Shown here: piece after piece, positions 53,352-64,000 of the stretch | Layout of the letters: each line of letters starts with the position of its first letter | How positions within the stretch are numbered: position 1 is the first letter of the stretch | From: Melitaea cinxia | Taxonomy: Eukaryota > Arthropoda > Insecta > Lepidoptera > Nymphalidae | DNA: 64,000 nt | NCBI RefSeq assembly: GCF_905220565.1 | Contig: NC_059405.1 | Coordinates: 16,446,081 to 16,510,080 of the forward strand | Direction of reading: 5' to 3' | Notes under the pieces: model-generated | What the model saw: the letters and a program-made list of their open reading frames with translations, nothing else | Databases searched by the model: none | Told to the model about the DNA's origin: nothing | Translations under genes and position numbers: made by a program

Positions 53352-53504
53352 TGCTGAAAAAGAACAATTTTATAAAGAAGCAGAGCAGTTTTTTAAACGA
53401 GCTATTAAGTACTTAGAAGAATTATTTGATTTCAATGAGAACTCCCTATATAAAAGACTCTCCACCAATAATGATATATTGTATAATGATAATTGTTCTT
53501 TATA
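53352..53504 (+). pseudogene. Unidentified coding remnant (possible transposase end)
   Basis: A roughly 50-codon open stretch, DAEKEQFYKEAEQFFKRAIK then YLEELFDFNENSLYKRL, ending in TAA. The helical, charged composition is unlike its surroundings and faintly recalls a hAT-type transposase segment; not assigned. Confidence 0.25.
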
Positions 53505-53519
53505 AGAAACATTTATATT

Positions 53520-54774
53520 AAATCAACTCCCAGAAGAGAAACTTAAAATGTCCAATGACAAAATATGAGCCTATTTTATTGGTAGGCGCCATGAGGTAAA
53601 AAATTAAAAAAAAAATTATGTGCTTAGTACTGTCTATTCCAGTACGGATTGTGGAAGATTGTTTAGTTTACTGAACAATCAATGGATTTAATAAAAGTAG
53701 AGGTAATAATATCACTAAAATTTGATGTAAATTGCTTAAATTAAAAGTTAAATAGTGACAAAGCACAGAAAATGGTAAAATCGGTGAAAATTAACAAAAA
53801 TTACATGTGGCAAGCTAAAAAATAAAGTACTTTATTAAATTTCGTCGATGCTTGATAATATGATAATATAAATAATGAAAAAACCATATTCTAGTTTTTC
53901 TTTGTTAGTACTTATTTATATAGACATTTGTATCAGTAGCTGATGATATAAAAATAACATAAAATGTTATTTTAAAAATATATGTATCAACTTTGATTTT
54001 ATTTTATTTTTGTTTTTTCCGACCAGAGTCCCCATATCCCGAAAAATTTGTTTTTTTTTCTCCCGATAATAGGGTCATTCGATCTGGCAACCCCGTCGTT
54101 GCGGATCGTTTCAAGCACGGAGCATAGACTATAGAGCAATTTTTGCATGAGTTCGCCACGTATATACATCTCTAGAGTTGTTATATATGTTGTTTTTTTT
54201 CTTTCGGTCATTGTAACTTATACTTAAAATATACATAAGTTAAAACTAAAAGGACATCAGGTAAAATGAAACCCAGTCTATTAATTTATACGCTAGGGTA
54301 AATTCGAAAGAACATCTGTAAAAGCGTAGAAACGTGTGTATATTATGATGATAACAACTTTTACAACTTTTTGAATTGTTGTATCTCAGAAACGGTTTTT
54401 CAGCTTGTTGGGAATTTATGCACCTTCGAATGTCTTATAAAATGATCAGACTAAACGTTGATAGATCAGTTCAAATTAGCGCACAACAGCCCGCGCTTTT
54501 ATTGAGACAACTTAGCGATCGCAGCACTACGCTATTTCGTCGATATTTTCGGGACGCTATTTTCTACAGCTATCGTTCTCTCTTTCTCATGGTTTCAAGG
54601 TCACGCACCGACACCGATTGAGTGAGAAAATAAAGATCTGTATCCGTATCAGTATCTGCGGATTTTGACACTTTGAAAATAACGGTTATGATTATAAATA
54701 CACAAATACGTCGTTTAGCATTTTTTATTTGGGACTTACAATAATGAAAAGGTTATCAGAGATGAAAATTTGTT
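53520..54774. other. Intergenic AT-rich DNA
   Basis: No gene seen. 54440-54650 is less AT-rich with a run of CGATCGCAGC-like sequence, but its short ORF resembles nothing. Confidence 0.45.
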
Positions 54775-55235
54775 TGATAGATGTGGTTCCGTTTATTGAT
54801 ATATGTCGAATGCTATTAGTTAGATATGGAGAAATGAGATTAAAGAGCTTTACCATAAATACCGTAATACTCAACTTAATAGAATCCCATGGTCCAAGCG
54901 ATTAAACGCCTTTGATAAATCATAAAATACACCAATAGCATTTTGGGACCTCTCTCAAGAATCATATTATATGCTTAAGAAGTGCCACACCAGCATTTGT
55001 CGTAGAGCAACCACCAGTGAAACCGCACGATTCACTGTTAACCTTAAAATGGAAATTAAATTGATTAAATATAATTTTTCATATTTTAGTTAAAAATTCT
55101 AGGCTTGAAATTGGTCTATAATTACTGAGATCACAACGATTTCCCTTTTTAAAAAGTAGCAAAACTTTACTAAAATTAAAGAAATCTGGATAAGAACCTA
55201 ATTTAATACTTACACAACATAATTCCCAGGCAACA
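54775..55235 (-). pseudogene. Degraded LINE reverse transcriptase fragment
   Basis: Minus strand reads KKGNRCDLSNYRPISSLEFL (about 55165-55106), a CGFTGGCSTT-like motif, and YDLSKAFNRLDHGIL (about 54935-54890), separated by frame breaks. These are RT motifs of a jockey/CR1-type LINE. Confidence 0.7.
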
Positions 55236-55269
55236 CATGACCTATAAGTCTATAACTGACTTTACATAA

Positions 55270-55470
55270 TCTATAATATAAAAATGAGTCGCTGAATGTG
55301 TTGCTAAGCGCAAAACTCGAGAACGGTTGGACCGATTTCGCTAATTCTTTTTTTAAAATATTCCTTGAAGTACGAGGATGATTCTTACGAAGAGAAAAAT
55401 TCTAAAAAAAAAAATTAATAAAATTAAAGAATCGACTGTTAGGCGATACGAAGTTCGCCGGGTCAGCTAG
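55270..55470 (+). mobile_element. Non-autonomous Helitron, short copy
   Basis: TCTATAATATAAAAATGAG start, GCCGGGTCAGCTAG end, flanked by A and T. Internal deletion relative to 21708-22002. Confidence 0.82.
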
Positions 55471-55524
55471 TAGATCATAATTATAAAGAGTAATACTATT
55501 TTATTATTTATTATTTGCTGTTTT

Positions 55525-55853
55525 GCTGTGTGGCTACGGCACTAAAGAATTTAGCCACCCCCTCTCTTCCCGTGGGTGTCGTAAGAGGCGACTAAGGGAT
55601 AACAAGGTTCCACAACCACTTTGGAACTTAAGAAGCCGACCGATGGCGGGATAACCATCCAACTGCTGGCTTTGAAATACACAGGCCGAAGACGGGCAGC
55701 AGCGTCTTCGGTGCGACAAAGCCAGTACTGCGGTCACCAACCCGCCTGCCCAGCGTGGTGACTATGGGCAAAACACATGAGTTCACGTTATTTTTGGCGT
55801 AAACTTGTGAAGGCCTATGTCCAGCAGTGGACTGTATGGGCTGTAATGATGAT
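55525..55853 (+). mobile_element. SINE with RTE-type tail, copy 3
   Basis: Nearly full-length sister of 3905-4238: GTGTGGCTACGGCACTAAAG to GGGCTGTAATGATGAT. Confidence 0.78.
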
Positions 55854-55861
55854 TTATTATT

Positions 55862-57529
55862 TTATTATTTTATACTTTATTGTACACCACAAATATATTA
55901 CAAAAAAAAAGCATAAAGATAGTTACAGACAGTGAAGTACAATGGGCGGACTTATGGCTAATTAGCCATTTCTTCCAGACAACCCTATTTTACGTCAATT
56001 TGACATATAAAAATGACTTCATGACTTACATAAACTATTGAAAGCCATTAACCCTGAAGAAGAATAAGAAGAAGAAGAAGACTTATACAAACTTGACTGC
56101 TGTACATGACTTGCATGTTATATACTTCTTATGTAATATTTACATCAAGTTGTGATGTCGCATGCGTCATTGCTTTACGTGGAGATTACATACCAAGTCG
56201 GTCGTTCTATTAATATGCTGCAAGTCCTATTATGTATATCATTTATAAAAATATTGAAAAGTAGAAGACCAAGGTGCGAGCCCTGGAGGATGGCAGAAGA
56301 AACGAGAACAAAAGAGGAAACATTTTTTTTATTTGCCCTTTCACTGTCACTGCCTGGCTACGGTTATCTAGGTAAGAAGAAAGCCATCGAAGTAGATCGC
56401 CATGTATACCGACTCTTTCTAGTTTATTTATCAATATTGCATGTGGTATCTTATCAAAGGCCTTAGAATAGTCGGTATACACGACATCCACCTGGTAACC
56501 CTGATCCATGGCAATAGAAACGCGATGGACAAACTCACACAAATTACTCTCTGTTGATCTCCCGTCCACAAACCCATACTACTGAATATTGTCATACACA
56601 ATTTTCTCAAACAATTTAGCAACACTAGACAATTTTGAAATCGGTCTATAATTTTTCACATTAGGCCTATCACCAAACTTGCTTACAGGAACAACGTAGG
56701 ATCGTTTCCAAATATCAGGCACGATACCCAATCGTAAAGATATGGAAAACAAAAGCCGAAGCGGATAAGCCAAAGATTTGTGGCATAATTGTAAAAAAAT
56801 AGGAGGTAAGCTCAATACAACCTAACGACAAATTACTTTTGAAGGACACGTTACCTTGGAACCCATAAGAACTAGCAATATTAGGCGGCGCCGAATAGAC
56901 AGATTTAAAGTGTTCATTAAAAAATTGACATATTATGTTTGCATCGGAGCTGCACTCATTCTTAAAAAAAACATCTTTAGGTATATTTACTGAAGCCCTT
57001 TTAGATCCAATGAAAGCCCAAAAAAAATTACTATTCCTGTTAATTTATTAATTCTGATTGATATACATATATATATATATTTATGAGAACACTCAATCTG
57101 GACCTGTTTTTGACGATTTCTTAAATAGCTGAACATGTTGTTGTCAGATACTCGACCATAAATTTTCCATCGCCTATGACAACGCAACTTATCGCATATT
57201 ATTTTAATTAGACCATTATTATACCAAAAAGGATACCTTTTATCGCCTTTTAAAGTTTTGATAGGAACATATTACGAAATTATGGAGTTAATAGTATTAT
57301 AAAATAAATTAACAGCATCAGAGATATCACAGTTACTCAACAAATGACACCAATCAATACCAGATATTCCTTCATTTATTTCATTATAATTAGCATTTCG
57401 AAATAACCGTACCCTACGAGGAGTGGAAAAAGTAGATCTATCAAAAGCAATACTTAATTTCACATTAAGTGTAGGCTGTGTAGAATGATGGACATCTTCT
57501 TTTGTTAGAGGAGAATCATTGCGACTCAC
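55862..57529 (-). pseudogene. Jockey-like LINE, frame-broken
   Basis: Minus strand, 5' to 3': linker region (RRVRLFRNANYNEINEG...DAVNLFYNTINS, 57529-57272); RT start (PPIFLQLCHKS...WKRSYVVPVSKFGDRPNVKN and YRPISKLSSVAKLFEK, 56815-56579); RT fingers/palm (VDVVYTDYSKAFDKIPHAIL, about 56485-56430). It ends in a 3' UTR with the complement of GTACAATAAAG at about 55880. The YADD region and C-terminus are missing. Several frameshifts. Confidence 0.8.
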
Positions 57530-57640
57530 AACACAGTGTAGTGCACAGCAAATTCGTGCTGCCGACGCCGCAGCAACGCCATTATAGTGACTTTATGTGT
57601 GTTTATTTAAGTGTACATTGTTTAGTGCGATATTACGAGT

Positions 57641-59050
57641 ATGTCAACTAGTTTTAAAACAACCAATGTATCTCAACCGGAACTTTTCACTTGTCCAGAA
57701 TGCACTAACGGAAAGTTGTTTAGAGGCCGCAAAGGCTTAAAAATTCACACCACCCGTTGCCACAGCGATCCATTAGTGCATTCATTACCTATTTTAACCG
57801 ATACTTCATCAACCGTAACCAGTGATAATAATTCGGTTCCATTTAAAAAATTTATTTTAAAATGTCACCAAAATATCCCGCTTGTTAAACGAGTTCCCAG
57901 AGGAGCGAAGATGTCTCTAGCTAGATCTCTATCAACTGTGATTAAAAAATGTATTTCGGACACTGATTCGGCCTGGCAAAACCTTTTTTTTCCTACGAAT
58001 TTTTACATGTTGATAAAACCAAAAATGGCTCTTTATCAACTAAATTAAAACAGAATAGCTTGTTACACATTCCGATTATCATTCTTAAAAATCCACGACC
58101 TTTATATTGTAATTCTAGTAAAATTATTGAAAATAAAGCTATGGATGGAGATCTTAAGCATGCAGCTCGCATTCTTTTCTCTAGTGATACCCTCGCACCT
58201 TTTGATAATAAAACGCTAGAAGCCTTACGCGAAAAGCATCCCTTACCGAATCCGGCGTCCTTGCCAAGTCCACCTATTTTCAATAATGTTTTACAGGTTA
58301 AAAATGAAGACGCCTATGCTGCAATTATGTCGTTCACAAGTTTGACGCAAAATCTTACAGGTCACAAAAACCGTGCCAGGCTTTTAGCTGTGTCAAATAA
58401 AGAGTCAGGTCACTGGTTACACGCAATGCCGTCAAAAAATCTTGGGACACTTTTAGACAATGAAAGTTTTAGAATTGCTCTCGGTCTCCGGTTGGGAACT
58501 CCACTGTGCTTTGAACACAGATGTCCGTGCGGAAAAGAGGTCGATTCTTTCGGACTACATGGCCTTTCCTGTAACAAGAGTTCAGGTAGGTTTTCCCGCC
58601 ACGGTTCCCTAAACGATACCATAAAAAGAGCTCTTGCCACCATCGACGTTCCTGCTCTTATCGAGCCTACTAGAATTATTCGCAATGATGGCAAGAGACC
58701 TGATGGATTGACGTTGGTTCCCTGTGAAAGGGGACGGGCGCTTTAGTGAGACGCAACCTGTGTTGACACCCTTGCTCCGTCTGATGTCAGGGAGACAGCC
58801 TTAAAAGCGGGAGCCGCAGCGGAAAAAGCTGAAACGACTAAACGGCACAAATATTCGTCACTAATTTCAAATTACATCTTTGTGCCGTTTGCAGTCGAAA
58901 CACTTGAACCTTGGAGTAGCAGTGCTAAAAATTTTTTAAATGAGATAACTCCTCGCCTTATTGCATCCACTGTGGTGACAAGAGGGCTGGTGCATTTTTT
59001 GCCCACCAAAACTATCTGTAAATATTTAGTTCTTAAGTTGTGAATTGTAA
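57641..59050 (+). pseudogene. Internally deleted, inactivated relative of the 4.4-6.3 kb RLE retrotransposon
   Basis: The first ORF (57641-58045) has an N-terminal C2H2 zinc finger (FTCPECTNGKLFRG...HTTRCH), probably the element's true start, which is missing from the 4424 copy. The second (58060-58743) covers the C-terminal part: RARLLAVSNKESGHWLHAMP, the CPCG...HGLSC knuckle and DGKRPDG. It is broken by TAG-TGA at 58744-58749 exactly where the other copy has Val-Trp before Asp-Ala-Thr. Homology then continues in frame (FVPFAVETLEPW) to about 59000. The whole RT domain is absent. Confidence 0.8.
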
Positions 59051-59253
59051 ATAATATGTATAATATTTAATAAACTAAGAAGAGTATGTCCCAATATATA
59101 ATAAATAATTTACCCAAAATCAAAACGTAAAATCACACAATATACCATGATTGCTTTCAACAATAATAATAATAACAATATGAAAGTAAACACAAACAAA
59201 CACACATTAAAATGAAAAAACATAACTAGTTATATATACGAGTACAATAGTCC

Positions 59254-59535
59254 TCATGTAATTTCGTTTAAATTCTTGAAACTTGTAAAGTGCAATACTG
59301 GACTATTATCGGAACGACGAGCCATAATACTGCAGTTTTTCACCCACACATATTTATAATTCTCATCACTTGCTGCCTTCTTCACCGATTGCAATAACGC
59401 TTTATTTGTGCTGGTGAGATGATCGTTGAAGAATATCGAACTGTTGCCATCATTAAAACCAATATCAGTACCTCTAAGCTTACATTTCATAGCGGAAACG
59501 TAGTAGGTACAAAACAATCTCAATAACAGTTTCAA
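59254..59535 (-). CDS. Partial ORF with baculovirus FP-like C-terminal domain
   Basis: Ninety-three codons on the minus strand. The segment FFNDHLTSTNKALLQSVKKA, then YKYVWVKNCSIMARRSD and SPVLHFTS, matches the C-terminal domain shared by baculovirus FP proteins and many insect LINE ORF1-like proteins. No complete gene surrounds it, so it is most likely a LINE ORF1 remnant. It is annotated only as a domain match from memory of the family. Confidence 0.5.
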   Translation of the reverse strand: MKLLLRLFCTYYVSAMKCKLRGTDIGFNDGNSSIFFNDHLTSTNKALLQSVKKAASDENYKYVWVKNCSIMARRSDNSPVLHFTSFKNLNEIT

Positions 59536-59832
59536 TTAGTACTTCAATTTTTATACAATTAATTATAATAATTTTATTATTTCCCAAAAGGTTTTGTTGA
59601 AACGTAATTTCTTAAGTTTTTATTTAATATTATTTGTTTTTGATATAAGTAGATATCAGTCGTTTGTGAAATGAAATCGATTACTAATATTTGCAACTGA
59701 TAGAGATAAAACGTTGGAAGTGGCAACCTCCGTCCAGTTCAGGTATGTACATTTAAAAATAAATGATATAACAAGTCGCGTGTTGTGCTCAATGTGACCG
59801 ACTAATCAGTGACCGGTGCTCGGCACCCGGCG

Positions 59833-59958
59833 GCAACAGTTCACTGTTTACATCGACAAACGTAGGTAGTGTTTTGATTTGTAAATTTTATCACATTTCG
59901 TATATAAACATGGATATTATTAATTAATCTTATTAATAGCTACTACTGTATTCTTAAG
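59833..59958 (+). promoter_or_regulatory. Candidate regucalcin leader exon and promoter area
   Basis: The regucalcin ATG follows directly on a splice acceptor, so a leader exon must lie upstream. A good donor (TTAAG/GTAAGTTTACG, 59958/59959) closes a candidate exon. The sequence before it (59790-59860) is less AT-rich than its surroundings. Start site is a guess. Confidence 0.3.
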
Positions 59959-60340
59959 GTAAGTTTACGTATGTTATTAGTAATTTTATTAAAAATATAT
60001 CAATAATTTCGTTTTTTTTTTTTGTTATTTATTACGTTGATTGAGGACATTAAAACGGACTAGAGTACTTACGTGTGTATTGAATCAGACAGTTCAAATC
60101 GTTAACAGTGTTAACACAGTCTTTGAAAATATTCATTTCGTGAGGTTGCATGCACACTTGTTGTAAAATTAAGAGTCTTTTCCCTAGTTAAAGTAGAATA
60201 TTACATTGATAAAAACTAATAAATAATTTCACTCTTATTTTAATCGACTTAAAATAAGCTATGTATCGTGTTATTCTAAAAATTTTTTTTATGAGTATTA
60301 ACGACCTTACTCTTTTTTCTATTTAGTTACAAAGCAGGTA

Positions 60341-60652
60341 CTATGTAATATATAAAATTCTCGTGTCGCGCTGTTTGTAGTTAAACTCCTCCGAAATGGC
60401 TTGACTGATTCTCATGAAATTTTGTGTGCATATTAGATAGGTCTGAGAGTCGAACATCTATTTTTCATACCCCTAAATGTAAAGGGTAGTCCAACCCAAT
60501 TTTTTTTTAATTTTTAGATAAATTGTTAATTTTTATTTTATTATGATTTGGCGTTGAAAAATACATACAACCCTAAATTTTCACCCTTCTACCACCAACC
60601 CCTATTTTTAAATAGCGTTTAGCGGCAAGACAACGTTTTCCGAGTCAGCTAG
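60341..60652 (+). mobile_element. Non-autonomous Helitron (second type)
   Basis: TATAAAATTCTCGTGTCGCG start region, CTGATTCTCATGAAATTTTG inside, CCGAGTCAGCTAG end followed by T. A further Helitron-like 5' fragment follows at 60670-60760. Confidence 0.65.
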
Positions 60653-60791
60653 TATAATTATAATAATCCCTACTTCCCTACTAATATTATAAATGTGAAT
60701 GAAAGTTTGTTTGTTACGCTTTCACGCAAAAACTACTTAATTGATCATTCATTTTTGTCATATAATTTTTTATACTAATAAATTTCACTAG

Positions 60792-63700
60792 ATGTCGCTG
60801 TCTGTGAAAAAAATAACCGAACCGTTGCTGTTGGGCGAGGGTCCGCACTGGGACGATCGCCAGCAGGCGTTGTTCTTTGTCAATATAATTGAAAATGGCA
60901 TCCACAAGTACGTGCCGTCCACTGGTGTTCACACTCAAACTAAAGTTGGTAAGAATTCCTTAATTGAAGTACCTCAACTTTACAGAAGGTCACAGCTAAA
61001 TAATACTGATCTCAAGTATGTGTGTGTTCCTATGGTAAGTAAGGTAGCTAGAGCTCCTGGGGAGATTTAAGGATAGAGTCGGCAACGCACTGGCTCCTTA
61101 TGTTGGAGGCATCCATCATTACAGCCTATACAGTTCACTGCTGGACATAGGCCTCCACAAGTTTACGCCAAAAATAACGTGAACTCGTGTGTTTTGCCCA
61201 TAGTCACCACGCTGGGCAGGCGGATTGGTGACCGCAGTACTGGCTTTGTCGCACCGACGACGCTGCTGCCCGTCTTCGGCCTGTGTATTTCAAAGCCCGC
61301 AGTTGGATGGTTATCCCGCCATCGGTCGGCTTTTTAAGTTCCAAGGTGGTAGCGGAACTGTGTTATCCCTTAGTCATCATCATCATCAGGGGGCATCTAT
61401 AGGTTGACATAATCATAATGGAGAATACACAAGAGATAATCAAACTTGGTGGGTGCTTCGGTGAGTGGAACGGAATCATCGTATAGTTGAAGTTGATAGG
61501 AAAAAAGTAGTTATGTCTAAAGAGAGCAGAAAAAAAAAAACTTTTTTGACTGCTAATTATTAAAGAGTATCTTATTTTTATAGACACCACAGTTTTTAGG
61601 AGTAAACTTGGATTTGAAACTTCAGTAGAATTCTACCTCCGGCCATCTTTTCTATAGCGCCTATATTTATGACATAAGTACGGTTCTTGTAAACTCAAAA
61701 CACTTACTCTATGCTGACGACAAAAAAGTATACATGAGCGTACGCACGGTTGATGATTGTAAGCGGTTACAACATGATCTTAACAACCTATTTGATTACT
61801 ATACAAAGAACAATATAAATGTTAGTATCCAGAAATGTCAATGTATTAGTTTTACTCGTAAAAATAACCCCATTTTTTTAACTATCATTTTAATGGTGTT
61901 GAAATTGGCAGAACAAATTTGGTCAGTGATTTAGGTGTATATTTTGATAGCAAAATGTTAATGTCTTCTCTTATTGATATAATTAGGTCCAAAGCACTAA
62001 GAAATCTTGGTTTTGTCATACGAACCTGTAGTCCCTTTAAAGATCCTCTTAGCTTCAAAATAGTTTATTATGCATACGTTAGAAGCATCTTAGAATACGC
62101 TGCTCCTATATGGTCTCCAAGGTATGATGTTTATATAAAACGCATTGAAAGTGTACAAAAGAAATTTGTTCATCACCTTAAATTTAAGTGTAAAAAAGTC
62201 GATATAAGTGATGAATACGTAGATATCTGCCGAGCTTATAACCTTCTGACGTTAACGGAACGCAGGGAGGTATTAGACATGGGGCTATTGTATGATATAT
62301 TTCGTGGCCGCATCAAATGCCCGAAGCTTGTTGAACGCATTATACTAAACAACCCTTCACGGCGCACAAGACACACTGCTTTATTTTATGTCCCGAACTG
62401 CTCCACCAACTATGCACAGAATTCTATACTTACAAGATTACCTAACTCATACAATTTGAAATTTCAAAACGTAGATATTTTCAATGGTTCAAAAAATATT
62501 TTTCAATACAAAATAAAACAACAGTTCTTTAAAAAAAATAATCAAAACTACAACTAAATATATATAATTTATATATATTTCATAAATATTTATATAATGT
62601 TCACTATTATTATTATCATTATTATATATGTTATATTTCCTTCCATATAGAGTTAATTGTTTTTAAATTATCCTTCCCAGGGGAATTTATAGGTTTAATA
62701 TGAAAACAAGTTTGTTTGTTTTCTTCTTGTGTTTTTCCTTTTATTTTATTTTATCACATTTGTTAATTTAAATTTTAAACGGATGGATCGTCGTAATTGG
62801 CTTTTTTGATTATATTTCATTCTAGTTTGTTTTATAATTTTTTCTGTGCTGTGTACTATCCCTTATAAGTAAATAAATAAATAAATCTGTGACTGGAAGA
62901 CTCGTCCCTGCAGAATTCGCTGTTAGAAATTCTTGTATATATAAGTATAATGAATCTCGGAAACGGCTCCAACGATTTTCATGAAATTTAGTATGCAGGG
63001 GATTTTGGGGATAATAAATTGATCTAGCTAGGATTTATTTTTAGGAAATGTCGTTTTATCCCTATAAATGTCGTTTTGAGTCAATGAATAAATGGTTACA
63101 ATATTATTAGAATACGAAGGTAAATTTCGCCATTGTCTACAAGGTTATTCGCCGTTGTCTAATAGCTCAGGTGGGAAATGGACCGGTCCCAAAACGATCG
63201 AGAAGACACTGGTTCAAATCCTCGGGTCTTTCGATAGATTTTTTTTCTTTTTTTTTCTAATTGCACTCGTGATTTTTTATTTAAAAAACCAGTTTATATT
63301 TATTTTTATCATGACGGTAAGATCGAAAAATATTAATCATATTTTATCAGTATGTAGTTCGTATTTAAATAAAATTGACTGAGCTAAGCTCGGTCATCCA
63401 GGTACTACTACTATTATTTTTTATTCGTATAATAAAGAATATAGTATTTGATTGTAGACATTTGTATGTAAGTTTATTATACATCTACACCACCTACCCA
63501 ATTTAGATAATAACTTTCCTTTCTATGTATGGGTTGTCTGGAAGAAATGGCTAATTAGCCATAAGTCCGCCCATTGTACTTCACTGTCTGTAACTATCTT
63601 TATGCTTTGTTTGTAATATATTTGTGGTGTACAATAAAGTATAAAATAAATAAATAAATAAATAAATAAATATAACTACATATTTAAAAATTTGCAGACG

Positions 63701-63938
63701 GTTTTTAGACATTTTTTTTCTTTCAAAGATGGCTCTGTAGGCTTCATAGTGCCAGTTGAGGGTACAACCGACCAGTTCCTTATCGGCTTGGGCAGAAGAT
63801 TCGTGATAATACGATGGGACGGAGGAGATGGTACTCCAGTGAAGATAGTCCAGGAGCTGGGAGCTGTAGACCAGGACATAGAGCCTAGTCCAAGGTTAAA
63901 TGATGGAAAAGCTGATCCGAGGGGTAGGGTTTTTGCAG
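60792..63938 (+). CDS. Regucalcin / SMP-30 (gluconolactonase-like), 5' part of gene
   Basis: Exons 60792-60948 and 63729-63938; the gene continues beyond the right edge. Exon 1 starts with the ATG just after AG (60790-60791) and reads ITEPLLLGEGPHWDDRQQAL and FFVNIIENGIHKYVPSTG. The GEGPHWD motif holds the metal-ligand Glu of SMP-30 beta-propellers. Exon 2 reads DGSVGFIVPVEGTTDQFLIG...RLNDGKADPRGRVFAG; LNDGK.DP.GR is the family signature with the second ligand Asn. A donor at 63939 follows. The acceptor at 63728 was chosen because AG sites further upstream give stops in the required phase. Members hydrolyse lactones and bind calcium in the cytoplasm. The 2.8 kb intron holds a SINE and a LINE on the same strand as the gene or reversed. 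Confidence 0.88.
61109..61376 (-). mobile_element. SINE with RTE-type tail, copy 4
   Basis: Complement of the 3905-4238 family, starting at (CAT)n and TACAGCCTATACAG and losing similarity at TTATCCCTTAGTCATC. It lies next to a GGTCGGCAAAC-family fragment (about 60955-61105). Confidence 0.75.
61640..62884 (+). pseudogene. 5'-truncated jockey-like LINE
   Basis: Begins within the RT active site (LLYADDKKVYMSV, near 61709-61740), breaks frame at about 61900-61925, then reads through the thumb and C-terminus (VSDLGVYFDSKML, VYYAYVRSILEYAAPIWSP, RRTRHTALFYVPNCST) to a stop at 62557. A 3' UTR follows and ends in (TAAA)n at about 62884. One frameshift separates two otherwise open frames. Confidence 0.8.
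62885..63499. other. Regucalcin intron, mixed repeats
   Basis: 62935-63080 looks like a Helitron 5' piece (ATATATAAGTATAATGAATC, ACGATTTTCATGAAATTTAG). 63160-63230 contains GGTTCAAATCC, a weak B-box match. No gene recognised. Confidence 0.45.
63500..63680 (+). mobile_element. Jockey-like LINE 3' end
   Basis: GGGTTGTCTGGAAGAAATGG, TTAGCCATAAGTCCGCCC and GGTGTACAATAAAGTA, then (TAAA)n. It matches the 3' end of the minus-strand LINE at 55862-57529. Confidence 0.75.
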
Positions 63939-64000
63939 GTAGGAAAAATATCTTAGGCAATTTTTTACTTCTTAAAATAAGGAGGTTAAAAATATTTTAG

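Overview
The window looks like a piece of a lepidopteran (moth or butterfly) nuclear genome. It is AT-rich, its genes are split by GT-AG introns, and it is packed with repeats typical of Lepidoptera: tRNA-derived SINEs, SINEs with RTE-type tails, non-autonomous Helitrons ending in CTAG, R1-clade and jockey-like LINE fragments, and terminal-inverted-repeat (TIR) elements. No species is assigned. All family calls come from reading translations; no database search was run.

Three protein-coding loci are supported, all on the + strand. (1) 1-1685: the last three exons of a multi-repeat beta-thymosin (ciboulot-like), with its 3' UTR to about 2.4 kb. (2) 8341-51274: an ovarian tumor (otu) homologue. 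Six 5' exons (8341-11109) encode an OTU deubiquitinase-type domain and a Tudor domain. They are followed by two tandem, same-strand sets of 3' exons. Cassette A (21550-32641) has eight exons and its own stop. Cassette B (41373-51274) has six exons and an earlier stop. Both begin in phase 0, so the common exon ending at 11109 could splice to either. Every junction keeps phase, giving predicted proteins of 823 aa (A) and 745 aa (B). (3) 60792-63938: the first coding exons of a regucalcin (SMP-30/gluconolactonase family) gene that runs off the right edge.

The duplicated unit is about 15.2 kb in copy A (about 21.48-36.70 kb) and 11.1 kb in copy B (about 41.28-52.36 kb), separated by a 4.6 kb spacer of repeats. 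Introns and 3' UTR are duplicated as well. In the stretches compared by eye, the exons have diverged more than the introns next to them. Copy B carries a 10-unit, 12-bp in-frame minisatellite where copy A has one unit, and it has lost the last two and a half exons of A. Each copy supplies empty sites for transposons in the other, which dates several insertions after the duplication.

The rest is mobile DNA. 4.4-6.3 kb holds a non-LTR retrotransposon ORF with reverse transcriptase and a restriction-like endonuclease end; an internally deleted, stop-containing relative lies at 57.6-59.05 kb. 18.3-20.5 kb is a three-level nested insertion that includes fifteen 72-bp tandem repeats. 52.6-57.5 kb is a graveyard of LINE fragments. 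Two elements carry a tRNA-like cloverleaf on the minus strand.
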